Positions 10,967 to 18,733 of a stretch of 57,867 nucleotides of DNA are shown piece by piece. The notes under the pieces are model-generated. The model did not search any database, was not told the origin of the DNA, and saw only the letters and a list, made by a program, of their open reading frames with translations. The position numbers and the translations under genes were made by a program. Numbering within the stretch: the stretch's first letter is position 1; every line of letters begins with the position of its first letter. This stretch comes from an uncultured Methanobrevibacter sp. (GTDB lineage: Archaea > Methanobacteriota > Methanobacteria > Methanobacteriales > Methanobacteriaceae): contig NZ_CAMHFP010000012.1 of the NCBI RefSeq assembly GCF_946184425.1, forward strand, positions 1 to 57,867, read 5' to 3'.

Positions 10967-11010
10967 GTTAACATTATAGATTGTACTATAATGATAACTA
11001 TCGATTTTTT
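10967..11010 (+). terminator. Hairpin plus T-run after taw1
   Basis: GTTA-A-CATTATAG (10967-10979), a 6-nt loop ATTGTA, then CTATAATG-A-TAAC (10986-10998): a 12-bp stem with one A/A mismatch, followed by a run of T at about 11004-11010. It lies in the 177-bp convergent gap between taw1 and sucC. It may end taw1 transcription; a small RNA is an alternative, since a TATA-like sequence (TGTATAAATA) precedes it. Confidence 0.6.
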
Positions 11011-11082
11011 TACAGCAAAACAACTTTAAAGTCAATCAGATATTTTTCTGTTTTAATTGAAATATCAGTCCAGTGAAGAAAT

Positions 11083-12201
11083 TTATTTTCCTTCAGCTTT
11101 CAATTCATTGCAGAGTTCAACAGCTTTACGGGCAGCTTTTTCCATTGAAACTTCATACGGAATTCCAGCCTCTTCCAAGAGTTTTTGCCCTTCTTCTTCA
11201 TTGGTTCCAGTCAGCCTGATTACAATGTGAACTTTTCTTTGTGTTTGTTCCAAAGCCTTAATAACTCCACGGGCAACATCATCCGCTTTGGTGATTCCAC
11301 CTAAAACATTCAGGAACACCACTTTAACAGGATCATAGTTCAATACTATATTTAATGCCTGATTAATGATATGCTCTGAAGCTCCACCACCGATATCCAG
11401 AAATGTTGCAGGTTCACCGCCATTGAGTTTAATCATGTCCATAGCAGTTAAGGTTAAACCGGCACCATTACCTATAACAGCAATGTCACCATCCAATTGC
11501 ACAAAGTCGACAGCTTTCTTTTTATAATGAAGCCTGTCAACCAAGTCCTGATGCCTGAACAATGAATCATTTTCAACTACCATTTTTGCATCAGCAGCTA
11601 TCAATCCTTTTGGAGTTAAAACCAACGGGTTGATTTCAGCGGTATCAGCGTCATATTTAGTAAACACATTATACAATTTCCAAATCATATCACCCATCGG
11701 TGAAATCAATTCAGATGGAACTTCCATTTTACGTGCAATTTCACGTGCCTCATACGGCAAGAATTCCAACAAAGGATTTGGATAATATTTAATGATTTTT
11801 TCAGGATTGGTTTTTGCTAAGTTTTCAATTTCAACTCCCCCCTCCTTACTTGCTAAAATGACCGGTCTTCTTGCACCCCTATCAACAGATACAGTTACAA
11901 AAAATTCATTGTAGATTTCAGCTTTTTCTTCAATTAAAAGGTGTTTTACTTTTTCACCTTTTATTTCCATTCCTAAAATTTCATCAGCAACTTTTAAAGC
12001 TTCACCAGGATTATCAGCAAATTTTACACCACCTGCTTTACCTCTACCACCTGTTAAAACTTGTGCCTTAATCACTACAGGAACATCCATCTCTGAAGAA
12101 ATGGTCATAGCCTCTTCAGGGGAATATGCCACATGCCCTTCCAAGATTGGAATGCCTTCCTGATTAAAAATTTGTTTTGCTACATTTTCAAAAAATCTCA
12201 T
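11083..12201 (-). CDS. sucC: Succinyl-CoA synthetase beta subunit (ADP-forming type)
   Basis: Forms succinyl-CoA from succinate, CoA and ATP with the alpha subunit SucD, which is not in this window. An ATP-grasp N-terminal half includes KAQVLTGGRGKAGGVKF, and the C-terminal CoA-ligase domain has FLDIGGGAS and LNVLGGITKADDVA. About 372 residues, normal. A GTG-ATG upstream region could add four codons, but GGTG lies just before the ATG at 12201, which gives MRFFENVAKQIFNQEGIPI, the family N-terminus. It follows korC closely on the same strand. This links the enzyme directly to 2-oxoglutarate synthesis: methanogens use these steps in the reductive direction. Confidence 0.96.
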   Translation of the reverse strand: MRFFENVAKQIFNQEGIPILEGHVAYSPEEAMTISSEMDVPVVIKAQVLTGGRGKAGGVKFADNPGEALKVADEILGMEIKGEKVKHLLIEEKAEIYNEFFVTVSVDRGARRPVILASKEGGVEIENLAKTNPEKIIKYYPNPLLEFLPYEAREIARKMEVPSELISPMGDMIWKLYNVFTKYDADTAEINPLVLTPKGLIAADAKMVVENDSLFRHQDLVDRLHYKKKAVDFVQLDGDIAVIGNGAGLTLTAMDMIKLNGGEPATFLDIGGGASEHIINQALNIVLNYDPVKVVFLNVLGGITKADDVARGVIKALEQTQRKVHIVIRLTGTNEEEGQKLLEEAGIPYEVSMEKAARKAVELCNELKAEGK

Positions 12202-12213
12202 TATAACACCCAT

Positions 12214-12759
12214 TTATAATAAATTATAACCTGCCTCAAAAGCACTGACATTTTTCTTTTCTGTTCCTTTAGGAACACTAGCTTCAATAGCTTTAATTGC
12301 AGCATCTTTAGATATAACTCCAGTGATTTTTGTAATAGCTCCAACCATTACAATGTTTGCTACAATTTTAAGTCCAATTTCATCAGTAGCTGTTTTAGTT
12401 GCAGGAGCTTCGTAAACCTTAATATTATGTTCTTCAATAAACTCTTTAACATCTTCAACATCAGTTGTTCCAGGATCAACTATTAAAGTTCCTTCATCTT
12501 TCAAGTCAACGATATATTTAATCAATGCCTCATTGGACATTGCCACCAAAATATCCGGACTTTGAACTTTAGGATAATCAACTTTAGTATCACTTATGAC
12601 AACTTCACATTTTGAAGCCCCACCACGAGCTTCAGGACCATAAGATTGAGTTTGAACAGCTTCCTTTTCGTCAAAAAGACTTGCAGATTTTCCTAAAATA
12701 ATACCTGCAAGAATTACTCCCTGACCTCCAAATCCACAAATTCTAATTTCAGTTCTCAT
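12214..12759 (-). CDS. korC: 2-oxoglutarate:ferredoxin oxidoreductase gamma subunit KorC
   Basis: Subunit of the four-part enzyme that reductively carboxylates succinyl-CoA to 2-oxoglutarate with reduced ferredoxin. The hallmark IRICGFGGQGVILAG is near the N-terminus, followed by SYGPEARGGAS, a family signature. The ATG at 12759 is preferred over an upstream GTG (12768) because AGGTGG forms the SD with correct spacing; the product is about 181 residues. Gene order on the minus strand is korD-korA-korB-korC-sucC, with gaps of 0-12 bp, so it is one operon. Confidence 0.94.
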   Translation of the reverse strand: MRTEIRICGFGGQGVILAGIILGKSASLFDEKEAVQTQSYGPEARGGASKCEVVISDTKVDYPKVQSPDILVAMSNEALIKYIVDLKDEGTLIVDPGTTDVEDVKEFIEEHNIKVYEAPATKTATDEIGLKIVANIVMVGAITKITGVISKDAAIKAIEASVPKGTEKKNVSAFEAGYNLL

Positions 12760-12768
12760 TTTATCCAC

Positions 12769-13632
12769 CTATAACTCTGTTTCATATGCAGAATTGATAA
12801 TAGTTTTTTTACCATATTTTTCCACACTGATTTTATCAATGTTTTCTGTGAATTCATCTCTTTGAGTTTTAGCAAATTCACCAACAACAATTTTACCTTC
12901 CAACTCTTTTGGCCTCATCCTATCAGCTGCAGATTTGAATACAGTATTAGCTTTCATGACAGCCGCCATTGCAGTAGGAGTTTTTAATTTATTTTTACGA
13001 CCGAAATAGGTAGGACATTGAGTTGCAACTTCAATAAATGAAAAACCAGGATTTTCCAATCCTTTTTTAATTGACAATACAAGATTTTCCATTTCAACAG
13101 TTGTCCATCTTGCGGAATAAGTTGCACCAGCTGCCGCAACAAGTTCCGCCAGTTTGAATGGAGTATCCCGATTACCATATGGAGCAGTTGTTCCGAAACT
13201 ACCTTTAGGAGATGTAGGGCTGATTTGACCCCCAGTCATACCATAAATATTATTATTAATACATATTACAGTTAAATTAATATTTCTTCTAGCTGCATGA
13301 ATCAAATGATTACCACCAATAGAGGCAGCATCACCATCACCAGTGAATACAACAACATCTAAATCTTTATTAGCAGTTTTTAAACCAGTTGCGAAACTTA
13401 ATGCTCTTCCATGAGTAGTATGTAAAGAATCACATTTTAAATATCCTGGAATTCTTGAAGAACAGCCAATTCCGGAAACCATTGCAATATTTTCAAAATC
13501 CATTCCTGCTTTTTCCATACCTACCAAAAATGCATTGATAATAGCACCATTTCCACATCCTGGACAGAAAATATGAGGCAATCTGTCTTCTCTTAAATAA
13601 GGGAGAAATCTATTTTGTTTATGTTCTGACAT
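12769..13632 (-). CDS. korB: 2-oxoglutarate:ferredoxin oxidoreductase beta subunit KorB
   Basis: Thiamine-diphosphate-binding subunit of KorDABC. CPGCGNG (23-29) is the start of the TPP/Fe-S beta-subunit fold. The TPP motif GDGDAASIGG (98-107), followed about 20 residues later by NNNIYGMTGGQ, binds Mg-TPP. A [4Fe-4S] cluster is expected from CPGC and later Cys residues, such as the Cys in ATQCPTYFGRKN. 287 residues, normal. ATG start immediately after the stop of korA. The substrate (2-oxoacid) is inferred to be 2-oxoglutarate from the linked sucC and the four-subunit order. Confidence 0.95.
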   Translation of the reverse strand: MSEHKQNRFLPYLREDRLPHIFCPGCGNGAIINAFLVGMEKAGMDFENIAMVSGIGCSSRIPGYLKCDSLHTTHGRALSFATGLKTANKDLDVVVFTGDGDAASIGGNHLIHAARRNINLTVICINNNIYGMTGGQISPTSPKGSFGTTAPYGNRDTPFKLAELVAAAGATYSARWTTVEMENLVLSIKKGLENPGFSFIEVATQCPTYFGRKNKLKTPTAMAAVMKANTVFKSAADRMRPKELEGKIVVGEFAKTQRDEFTENIDKISVEKYGKKTIINSAYETEL

Positions 13633-14754
13633 TTAATTTCCTCCTAATCTGTTGATTTGGTCTAATATTTCATCAGGAGTTGGTAATAATCCTCCAATCA
13701 CTCCCATCAAATGGACATTGGAATTTCTTTTGCAAACCCTGTCCACTTCATAATACATCTGACCTAAGTTCATTTCAACAACAAGCACATCCTTTGCATT
13801 TGCTGTTAATTTAGCCACTTCTTCATCAGGGAACGGCCATGGAGTATCAAGTTTAACATAACCCACTTTTTTATCTGTTCTATTTACAGCTTCAACAACA
13901 GACCTTACAGGTGCCCCGTATGAAACAATGACAATATCTGCATCTTCACAGTTTTCAGATTGAACAGAACAGATGTCATCTTTATTATTTAATATTTTAT
14001 CACAAATTCTTTGGATAAGTTTATCATGAGTTTCAGGGTCATTGGTATCCGGGTAACCTCGTTCATCGTGAGTAAGACCGGTTACATGGATATTGAATCC
14101 ATCACCGAAAGCAGGCATTGGAGTAGTTCCATTTTCAATATTTTCAAACGGCAAATAATTTTCAGTTTTTTCAGGCCTTTTTCTTGGAACGATTTCTATG
14201 TCATCTTCAACAACAATTTTTTCCCTCATATGGCCTATGACTTCATCAGCCATTACAAATACTGGAACCCTATATTTCTCAGCTAAATTAAAAGCCTTTA
14301 TTGTGAAATCAAAAAATTCCTGTACACTTGATGGAGACAATGCAATTGGTTCATAATCCCCATGGGATCCCCATCTAGCCTGCATCATATCTCCTTGAGC
14401 AGCCATAGTTGGCTGAGCAGTTGAAGGAGAACCTCTTTGAACATCCACAATTACAATAGGAGTTTCAGTCATGAACGCATAACCGATATTTTCCTGCATC
14501 AAAGAGATACCTGGACCTGAAGTTGCGGTCATTGATTTAGTTCCACCCCAGGAACCACCAATAATAGCTCCGGCAGATGCAATTTCATCTTCCATCTGAA
14601 CAAATGAGCCGCCGACTTTTGGCAATTCACGAGCTAGAGTTTCAGCAACTTCTGTGGACGGAGTAATTGGATAACCAGCGAAAAACCTACAACCTGCTGC
14701 AATAGCTCCTTTAGCGCATGCTTCATTACCTTGTATAAAAAATTCTTCAGCCAT
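13633..14754 (-). CDS. korA: 2-oxoglutarate:ferredoxin oxidoreductase alpha subunit KorA
   Basis: Pyrimidine-binding TPP-domain subunit of KorDABC. Family motifs: EACAKGAIAAGCRFFAGYPI, TPSTEVAE, QMEDEIASAGAIIGGSWGG, TSGPGISLMQE and DVQRGSPSTAQPT. About 373 residues from the ATG at 14754. That ATG is chosen over the upstream GTG (14763) because AGGTG lies six bases before it. It overlaps the end of korD closely. Neighbours and length distinguish it from pyruvate (Por) or 2-ketoisovalerate (Vor) alpha subunits, though specificity is not proven by sequence. Confidence 0.94.
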   Translation of the reverse strand: MAEEFFIQGNEACAKGAIAAGCRFFAGYPITPSTEVAETLARELPKVGGSFVQMEDEIASAGAIIGGSWGGTKSMTATSGPGISLMQENIGYAFMTETPIVIVDVQRGSPSTAQPTMAAQGDMMQARWGSHGDYEPIALSPSSVQEFFDFTIKAFNLAEKYRVPVFVMADEVIGHMREKIVVEDDIEIVPRKRPEKTENYLPFENIENGTTPMPAFGDGFNIHVTGLTHDERGYPDTNDPETHDKLIQRICDKILNNKDDICSVQSENCEDADIVIVSYGAPVRSVVEAVNRTDKKVGYVKLDTPWPFPDEEVAKLTANAKDVLVVEMNLGQMYYEVDRVCKRNSNVHLMGVIGGLLPTPDEILDQINRLGGN

Positions 14755-14763
14755 TTTTAACAC

Positions 14764-15030
14764 CTACTTTTTCCCCTTTGTGAACTTAGGATTAAAGTTA
14801 AGATCATTGTCTTCATTCATCCACCAATTTTCCGGCAAGTCTACAGTAATAGCCTGGTCAGGACATGCTACTTCACAAGTGCCACATTTTGTACATCTTT
14901 CTTCAAACTTAACAAAAGGTAACTGAACTCCCTTTTTATTAATTTCGGAAGATATTGCATATACATTTTTATAGCACATAAATAAGCAAAGGTGGCATCC
15001 TTTACACAAATCTTCGTCAATAATAATCAA
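14764..15030 (-). CDS. korD: 2-oxoglutarate:ferredoxin oxidoreductase delta subunit KorD (2x[4Fe-4S] ferredoxin)
   Basis: Electron-carrying small subunit. Two cluster motifs: CKGCHLCLFMC (Cys9, 12, 15, 19) and CTKCGTCEVACP (Cys46, 49, 52, 56). The fourth Cys of each motif is displaced by one residue in the first (CxxCxxCxxxC). 88 residues. First gene of the kor-sucC operon. The start is TTG at 15030-15028 with SD AGGAGAT about nine bases upstream; no ATG exists before the first Cys. It is divergent from fumarase beta across a 141-bp A/T-rich promoter region. Confidence 0.94.
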   Translation of the reverse strand: MIIIDEDLCKGCHLCLFMCYKNVYAISSEINKKGVQLPFVKFEERCTKCGTCEVACPDQAITVDLPENWWMNEDNDLNFNPKFTKGKK

Positions 15031-15171
15031 TTTAAAAATCTCCTAAAAATCTATAAAAAACAAATACAGATTATGATATATATCTGTTAATAAACATTTA
15101 AATATCTTATTAAAAAATTGTAATAATATAGAAAAATAAAAAAATATTAAAAAATTAATTTTAATGATAAT

Positions 15172-15663
15172 ATGAAAAAATTAAAAACACCAATTTCAGA
15201 CAGTGATCTGGAAAATCTTAATGTTGGAGATAAAATCACAATATCCGGAACAATATATACCGGACGAGATGCAGCACTTCCACAACTGGTCGAATTAATA
15301 AAAAAGAATGATATTCCTTTCAATACAAAAGGAATGGTCATCATGCACACAGCATTCAGCGATGCTGGAATCGCACCAACAACCAGCAACAAAGAAGAAA
15401 TTGAATCAACCATACCCTTTTTAAGTGAAAACGGAGTGAAAATTCACATTGGAAAAGGAATGTTAAGTGATAAAACAGCTGAGGAACTGGAAAAAAATAA
15501 TTCAATATTTGTCATAACCCCTCCTGTTGCGGCGCTGCTTACAAATAAGGTAAAAAGTAAAAAATGTGTATTGTTTGAAAAAGAAGGCATGGAAGCCATG
15601 TTTGAATTAGAAGTAGATGAAATACCTGGAATTGTAGCAATACACCACGGAAAAAAGATCTAA
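15172..15663 (+). CDS. fumB: Fumarate hydratase class I, beta subunit (C-terminal domain)
   Basis: Beta half of the two-subunit iron-sulfur fumarase that interconverts malate and fumarate; the alpha subunit with the cluster cysteines is elsewhere. 163 residues. Typical sequences are VGDKITISGTIYTGRDAA, GMVIMHTAFSDAGIAPTTS and TPPVAALLTNK, ending IPGIVAIHHGKK. It reads divergently from korD and supplies fumarate for the same reductive branch (fumarate, succinate, succinyl-CoA, 2-oxoglutarate). L(+)-tartrate dehydratase beta belongs to the same family, but this pathway context favours fumarase. Its stop codon overlaps the stop of the convergent acetyltransferase (CTAA). Confidence 0.9.
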   Translation: MKKLKTPISDSDLENLNVGDKITISGTIYTGRDAALPQLVELIKKNDIPFNTKGMVIMHTAFSDAGIAPTTSNKEEIESTIPFLSENGVKIHIGKGMLSDKTAEELEKNNSIFVITPPVAALLTNKVKSKKCVLFEKEGMEAMFELEVDEIPGIVAIHHGKKI

Positions 15664-16235
15664 TCCATATTTATATCCCTTATATACTTTGCCGGAACTC
15701 CACCGACAATTGTGTTTTCAGCCACATCCCTTGTAACGACCGCACCGGCCGCAATGATTGCTCCATCACCAATAGTGACACCTGCAAGAATTGTGGCATT
15801 TGACCCAATCCATACATCATTGCCTATTTTTATTGGAGCAGGAATTAAGTTTCCTCTTTTTTTAGGATTCTCCTCATGATTTAAAGTTGCCAAAACAACA
15901 TTATGTCCTATCAATGCATTGTTTCCTATAAAAATTCCGCCCTGGTCTTGGAATCTGCATCCTGAATTGATGAAAACATTATCCCCAAGATGAATGTTTT
16001 TTCCAAAATCTGTAGTGAATGGTGGGAAAAGCCTAAAATCATCACTGACCTTTTTTCCAATTAAATCTGAAAATAATTCACGAATTTCATCAAAATCATG
16101 ATATTTGGTATTGATTTCAAAAGTAATTTTTTGAGCTTCGCAAGAATAATAATTACATGCCTCAGCAGCCTCTTCATCAAAAATTAATGTTTTACCTTCA
16201 TTAAAAATTTCCAAAAGTTTATCAAGTTCTAGCAT
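15660..16235 (-). CDS. Maltose/galactoside-type O-acetyltransferase (hexapeptide repeat)
   Basis: Left-handed parallel beta-helix acetyltransferase of the LacA/Maa family, using acetyl-CoA. 191 residues, close to family length. The C-terminal half shows hexapeptide repeats: IFIGNNALIGHNVVLA, then PIKIGNDVWIGSNATILAGV and TIGDGAIIAAGAVVTRDV. NHEENPKKRG carries the catalytic His region expected for the family. The sugar acceptor cannot be told from sequence. It converges on fumarase beta, sharing four bases at the stop codons. The start is ATG at 16235. Confidence 0.9.
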   Translation of the reverse strand: MLELDKLLEIFNEGKTLIFDEEAAEACNYYSCEAQKITFEINTKYHDFDEIRELFSDLIGKKVSDDFRLFPPFTTDFGKNIHLGDNVFINSGCRFQDQGGIFIGNNALIGHNVVLATLNHEENPKKRGNLIPAPIKIGNDVWIGSNATILAGVTIGDGAIIAAGAVVTRDVAENTIVGGVPAKYIRDINMD

Positions 16236-16288
16236 GTAATATGGATTTGTTAAAAATAATATTTAAAATGTGATATGAAAAAATAAGT

Positions 16289-16317
16289 AAAAAAAAGAGT
16301 TATTTTAAAAATAACTC
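16289..16317 (-). terminator. Intrinsic-type terminator after the FKBP gene
   Basis: The palindrome GAGTTATTTTAAAAATAACTC (16297-16317) begins 12 bp past the FKBP stop on the minus strand, and is followed on that strand by eight T (16296-16289). This is the strongest stem plus T-run in this half of the window. Confidence 0.7.
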
Positions 16318-16328
16318 ATGAAACGAAA

Positions 16329-17063
16329 TTATTCTTCGTCTTCTTCGTCGTCAGATTCTTCTCTTTTTTCGAATTCATCTACAAAATTAACTTTGCTAAT
16401 TTCATCGATGTTATCCCAGATATCTTTTGCTATTCTGAATCTTGCAAAGGTAATATCCATGTAAGATTGTTGGTCAAATTTGGACATTTCATCTAATTTG
16501 ATGTTTGCAACGCCATCTTCGATAGTGATTTCAGTTTTATCAATGTCTACGTTAGGGTTGGAGTAGTGTAACTCAATCATACTTTTGATTTTTTCTTCTT
16601 CATCCTCAATGATTTCAGTAACTTCAACATCATAAACTAAGTCTTTTCCTGCTAATTCGTGGTTAAAATCAACTTTTACTCTTCCACCGTTGACTGTTAA
16701 GATTTTACCGGTTGCACCTTCAGATTGGATTTTCATACCAGGCATAGGGTTCATACCTTGTCTTTTGAACTCTTTCATAGGGACTAATTGAATCATTTTA
16801 GGATCCCTTGGTCCAAATGCATTATCGGAATCAACTTCAATGTGTTTGGTTTCTCCTTCTTCCAATCCAATGATAGCTTCTTCAATAGCAGGTAATAAGT
16901 GGTTTCCTCCTACAACGATTGGGATTGCTTTGTAAGTTTTATTTTCATCAAAAATACCTGCTTCCTGTGCTATTTCATCATAAGTAGTATCAAATACGTC
17001 ATCAGTTTCTTTAATTTTACCAGTAAAGTTTACTCTAACAAAATCTCCGTTATCTATAGCCAT
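16329..17063 (-). CDS. FKBP-type peptidyl-prolyl isomerase (SlyD-like, archaeal long form)
   Basis: Cytoplasmic proline isomerase and chaperone. The N-terminal FKBP domain (about residues 5-90) contains [21 protein letters not shown], with an insert-in-flap region [19 protein letters not shown] and [19 protein letters not shown], the SlyD-type flap. A C-terminal extension of about 90 residues follows; it is highly acidic at the end (ESDDEEDEE). 244 residues matches the long archaeal FKBPs. ATG start. It is a single-gene unit bounded by a strong terminator downstream. Confidence 0.93.
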   Translation of the reverse strand: MAIDNGDFVRVNFTGKIKETDDVFDTTYDEIAQEAGIFDENKTYKAIPIVVGGNHLLPAIEEAIIGLEEGETKHIEVDSDNAFGPRDPKMIQLVPMKEFKRQGMNPMPGMKIQSEGATGKILTVNGGRVKVDFNHELAGKDLVYDVEVTEIIEDEEEKIKSMIELHYSNPNVDIDKTEITIEDGVANIKLDEMSKFDQQSYMDITFARFRIAKDIWDNIDEISKVNFVDEFEKREESDDEEDEE

Positions 17064-17206
17064 AAAAATTACGCTCCTTAATAATTTTGATTAAATAATT
17101 TGTTAATAAATATAACATTAATAATTATAGTAACCATTACTTATTAAAGTTTTGTTTATCTATGAAAAAAATGTAAAAAATAGAAGATAATAAAAAAATA
17201 AAAAAA

Positions 17207-18197
17207 TTAGTTAATTTTGATTAATGTCTTTCCTTTAGATCCGCCTGAAGCAACCTTTTTAAGAGCAGCATTCACATCATCCAAAGAGAATATCTCATCA
17301 ATAGAAGTTTCTAGACGAATATCAGAAATGCTTTCCAATTGCTTACCATTAGCTTCAACAAATAGGAAATAGTATTTTTGATTATTCTTTTTAGCCAATT
17401 TATCATATTTCCTGCCGGCAAATTTGAATAGCATTTTTTTGACAAAAGACAATCCCATACGTTCGGCAAACTCTGCATTAGGAAGTCCTTTAAGTGAAAC
17501 CAGTTTCCCGCCATTTTTCATAATTTTAAATTCTTTTTCCAGTTCTTTTTCACCAAGAGTATCCAAAACCAGATCAATGTCAGACAATATTTGAGAGTAA
17601 TCCTGAGTTTTATAGTCAATAAACTCATCAACACCCAAATCCATTACTCTTTGTCTGTTTTTTGGATTTCCACTGGTGATTACATGAAGACCCAAACTTT
17701 TTGCAATAGGGATAGCCATTGCACCCAAACTGCCAGTACCACCAGAAATAAAAATACTTTGCCCCTTTTTAACATCCATTAACTCATAGGACTGCAATGC
17801 TGTAAGGGCAGTCAAAGGAACACAAGCAGCTTCATCAAAATCTAAAACATCAGGAATAAGTGCAATTGCATTTTTATCTATTGAAGTGAACTCTGCAAAG
17901 GCACCAATTTTATCTAAAGGCATCCTTCCGTAGACTCTGTCACCTTCTTTAAATTCAGAGACATTACTACCCACTTTTTCAACAACCCCCGAAAATTCAT
18001 TTCCCATCACCAATGGAAGCTTATACGGAGTAATCAGTTTTACTTCTTCACGAACAATCATGTTATCCAACGGATTAACACCCGCATACATAATCTTAAC
18101 TAAAACATCATCATTACCTACTTCAGGAATTGGAATATCTTTAATTTCCAAATCAGTCCCCTTTTTTATCATACTTATTTAAAATAGCCGCTTTCAT
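17207..18197 (-). pseudogene. Zinc-independent medium-chain oxidoreductase (quinone-reductase-like), frameshifted near the N-terminus
   Basis: NAD(P)H-dependent reductase/alcohol-dehydrogenase-like family. VLVKIMYAGVNPLDNMI, the Rossmann motif ISGGTGSLGAMAIPIAKSLG and DLVLDTLGEKELE are typical; zinc-binding residues of the classical ADHs are absent. The long frame opens only at 18172, but the family N-terminus is encoded upstream in another frame: ATG at 18197 reads MKAAILNKYDKKGD, then hits TGA at 18155-18153. Removing one base from the A6G4 tract (18158-18167) would join MKAAILNKYDKKG to TDLEIKDIP in one frame of about 330 codons. So there is a +1 insertion: real decay, slippage or sequencing error. 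A start at 18172 has no SD. It follows the equally damaged HxlR gene by 6 bp. Confidence 0.8.
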
Positions 18198-18203
18198 TTT
18201 CAT

Positions 18204-18593
18204 TCACCAATCAATCTTGAAAACCTGAGAATAATATTCCTTAAACATATTAATTACTTCTAAGTCGCCTTCGTCACCACATTCCAATTCATCAATACCG
18301 AAAGAAGCCATTTCATATAATATCTTATTTAATCGAAGCCCCCTATCAGTCAGATAATACTCGGTTAAAGATTTGTTGCCCCTCATTTGAATTTTCTTTT
18401 CAATAAGCCCATTGGTCTCCATTGATTTTAACGTATCCGCCAAAACTGTATTTGATAGATTAGTCTTATTTTCCTTGAATTCCAAGAAATGTTTTTTACC
18501 CAAAAACATATCCCTAATCAATACAACAGTCCATTAACGACTAATTAATTTTAAAGTACTTTCAATAGGGCAGGTCATCAAATCATTTGTCAT
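18204..18593 (-). pseudogene. HxlR-family winged-helix regulator with an in-frame stop
   Basis: From ATG at 18593 the frame reads MTNDLMTCPIESTLKLISR, then TAA (18536-18534), then WTVVLIRDMFLGKKHFLEF and the rest of an HxlR domain to 18204. The stop sits where the family has Lys in the conserved GGKW/xRKW motif (AAA to TAA would be one base change). The downstream part reopens at TTG 18521, giving 105 residues that lack helix 1 and the CPxE motif. The family usually senses reactive electrophiles and controls an adjacent oxidoreductase, which matches the frameshifted reductase 6 bp downstream. TAA excludes selenocysteine or pyrrolysine as explanations. A GGAGTT SD is 13 bases before the ATG. 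Confidence 0.85.
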
Positions 18594-18672
18594 AAAAAAA
18601 AAACAACTCCAATATAATAAATATTTAACAATATATTTATATAAATCACATAGTTAGTCCATACTGACCATC

Positions 18673-18693
18673 ATATTACTTTTCAAATGCTCT
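18673..18693 (+). promoter_or_regulatory. 21-bp element upstream of the DUF763 gene, copy 1
   Basis: Exactly the same 21 bases occur at 48073-48093 before top6B (core CTTTTCAAATGCTCT). Here it ends 14 bp before the TATA-like ATATTTATAAA (18707-18717). The weaker upstream words AGTTAG and TACTG also recur in the same order at both sites. Probable shared operator or activator site. Confidence 0.55.
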
Positions 18694-18733
18694 TTGTAAA
18701 AAACTAATATTTATAAAAAATAAATAATTATTC

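Noticed and set aside
18521-18536. Selenocysteine or pyrrolysine recoding at the HxlR stop
   Set aside because: The stop is TAA, which neither system uses.
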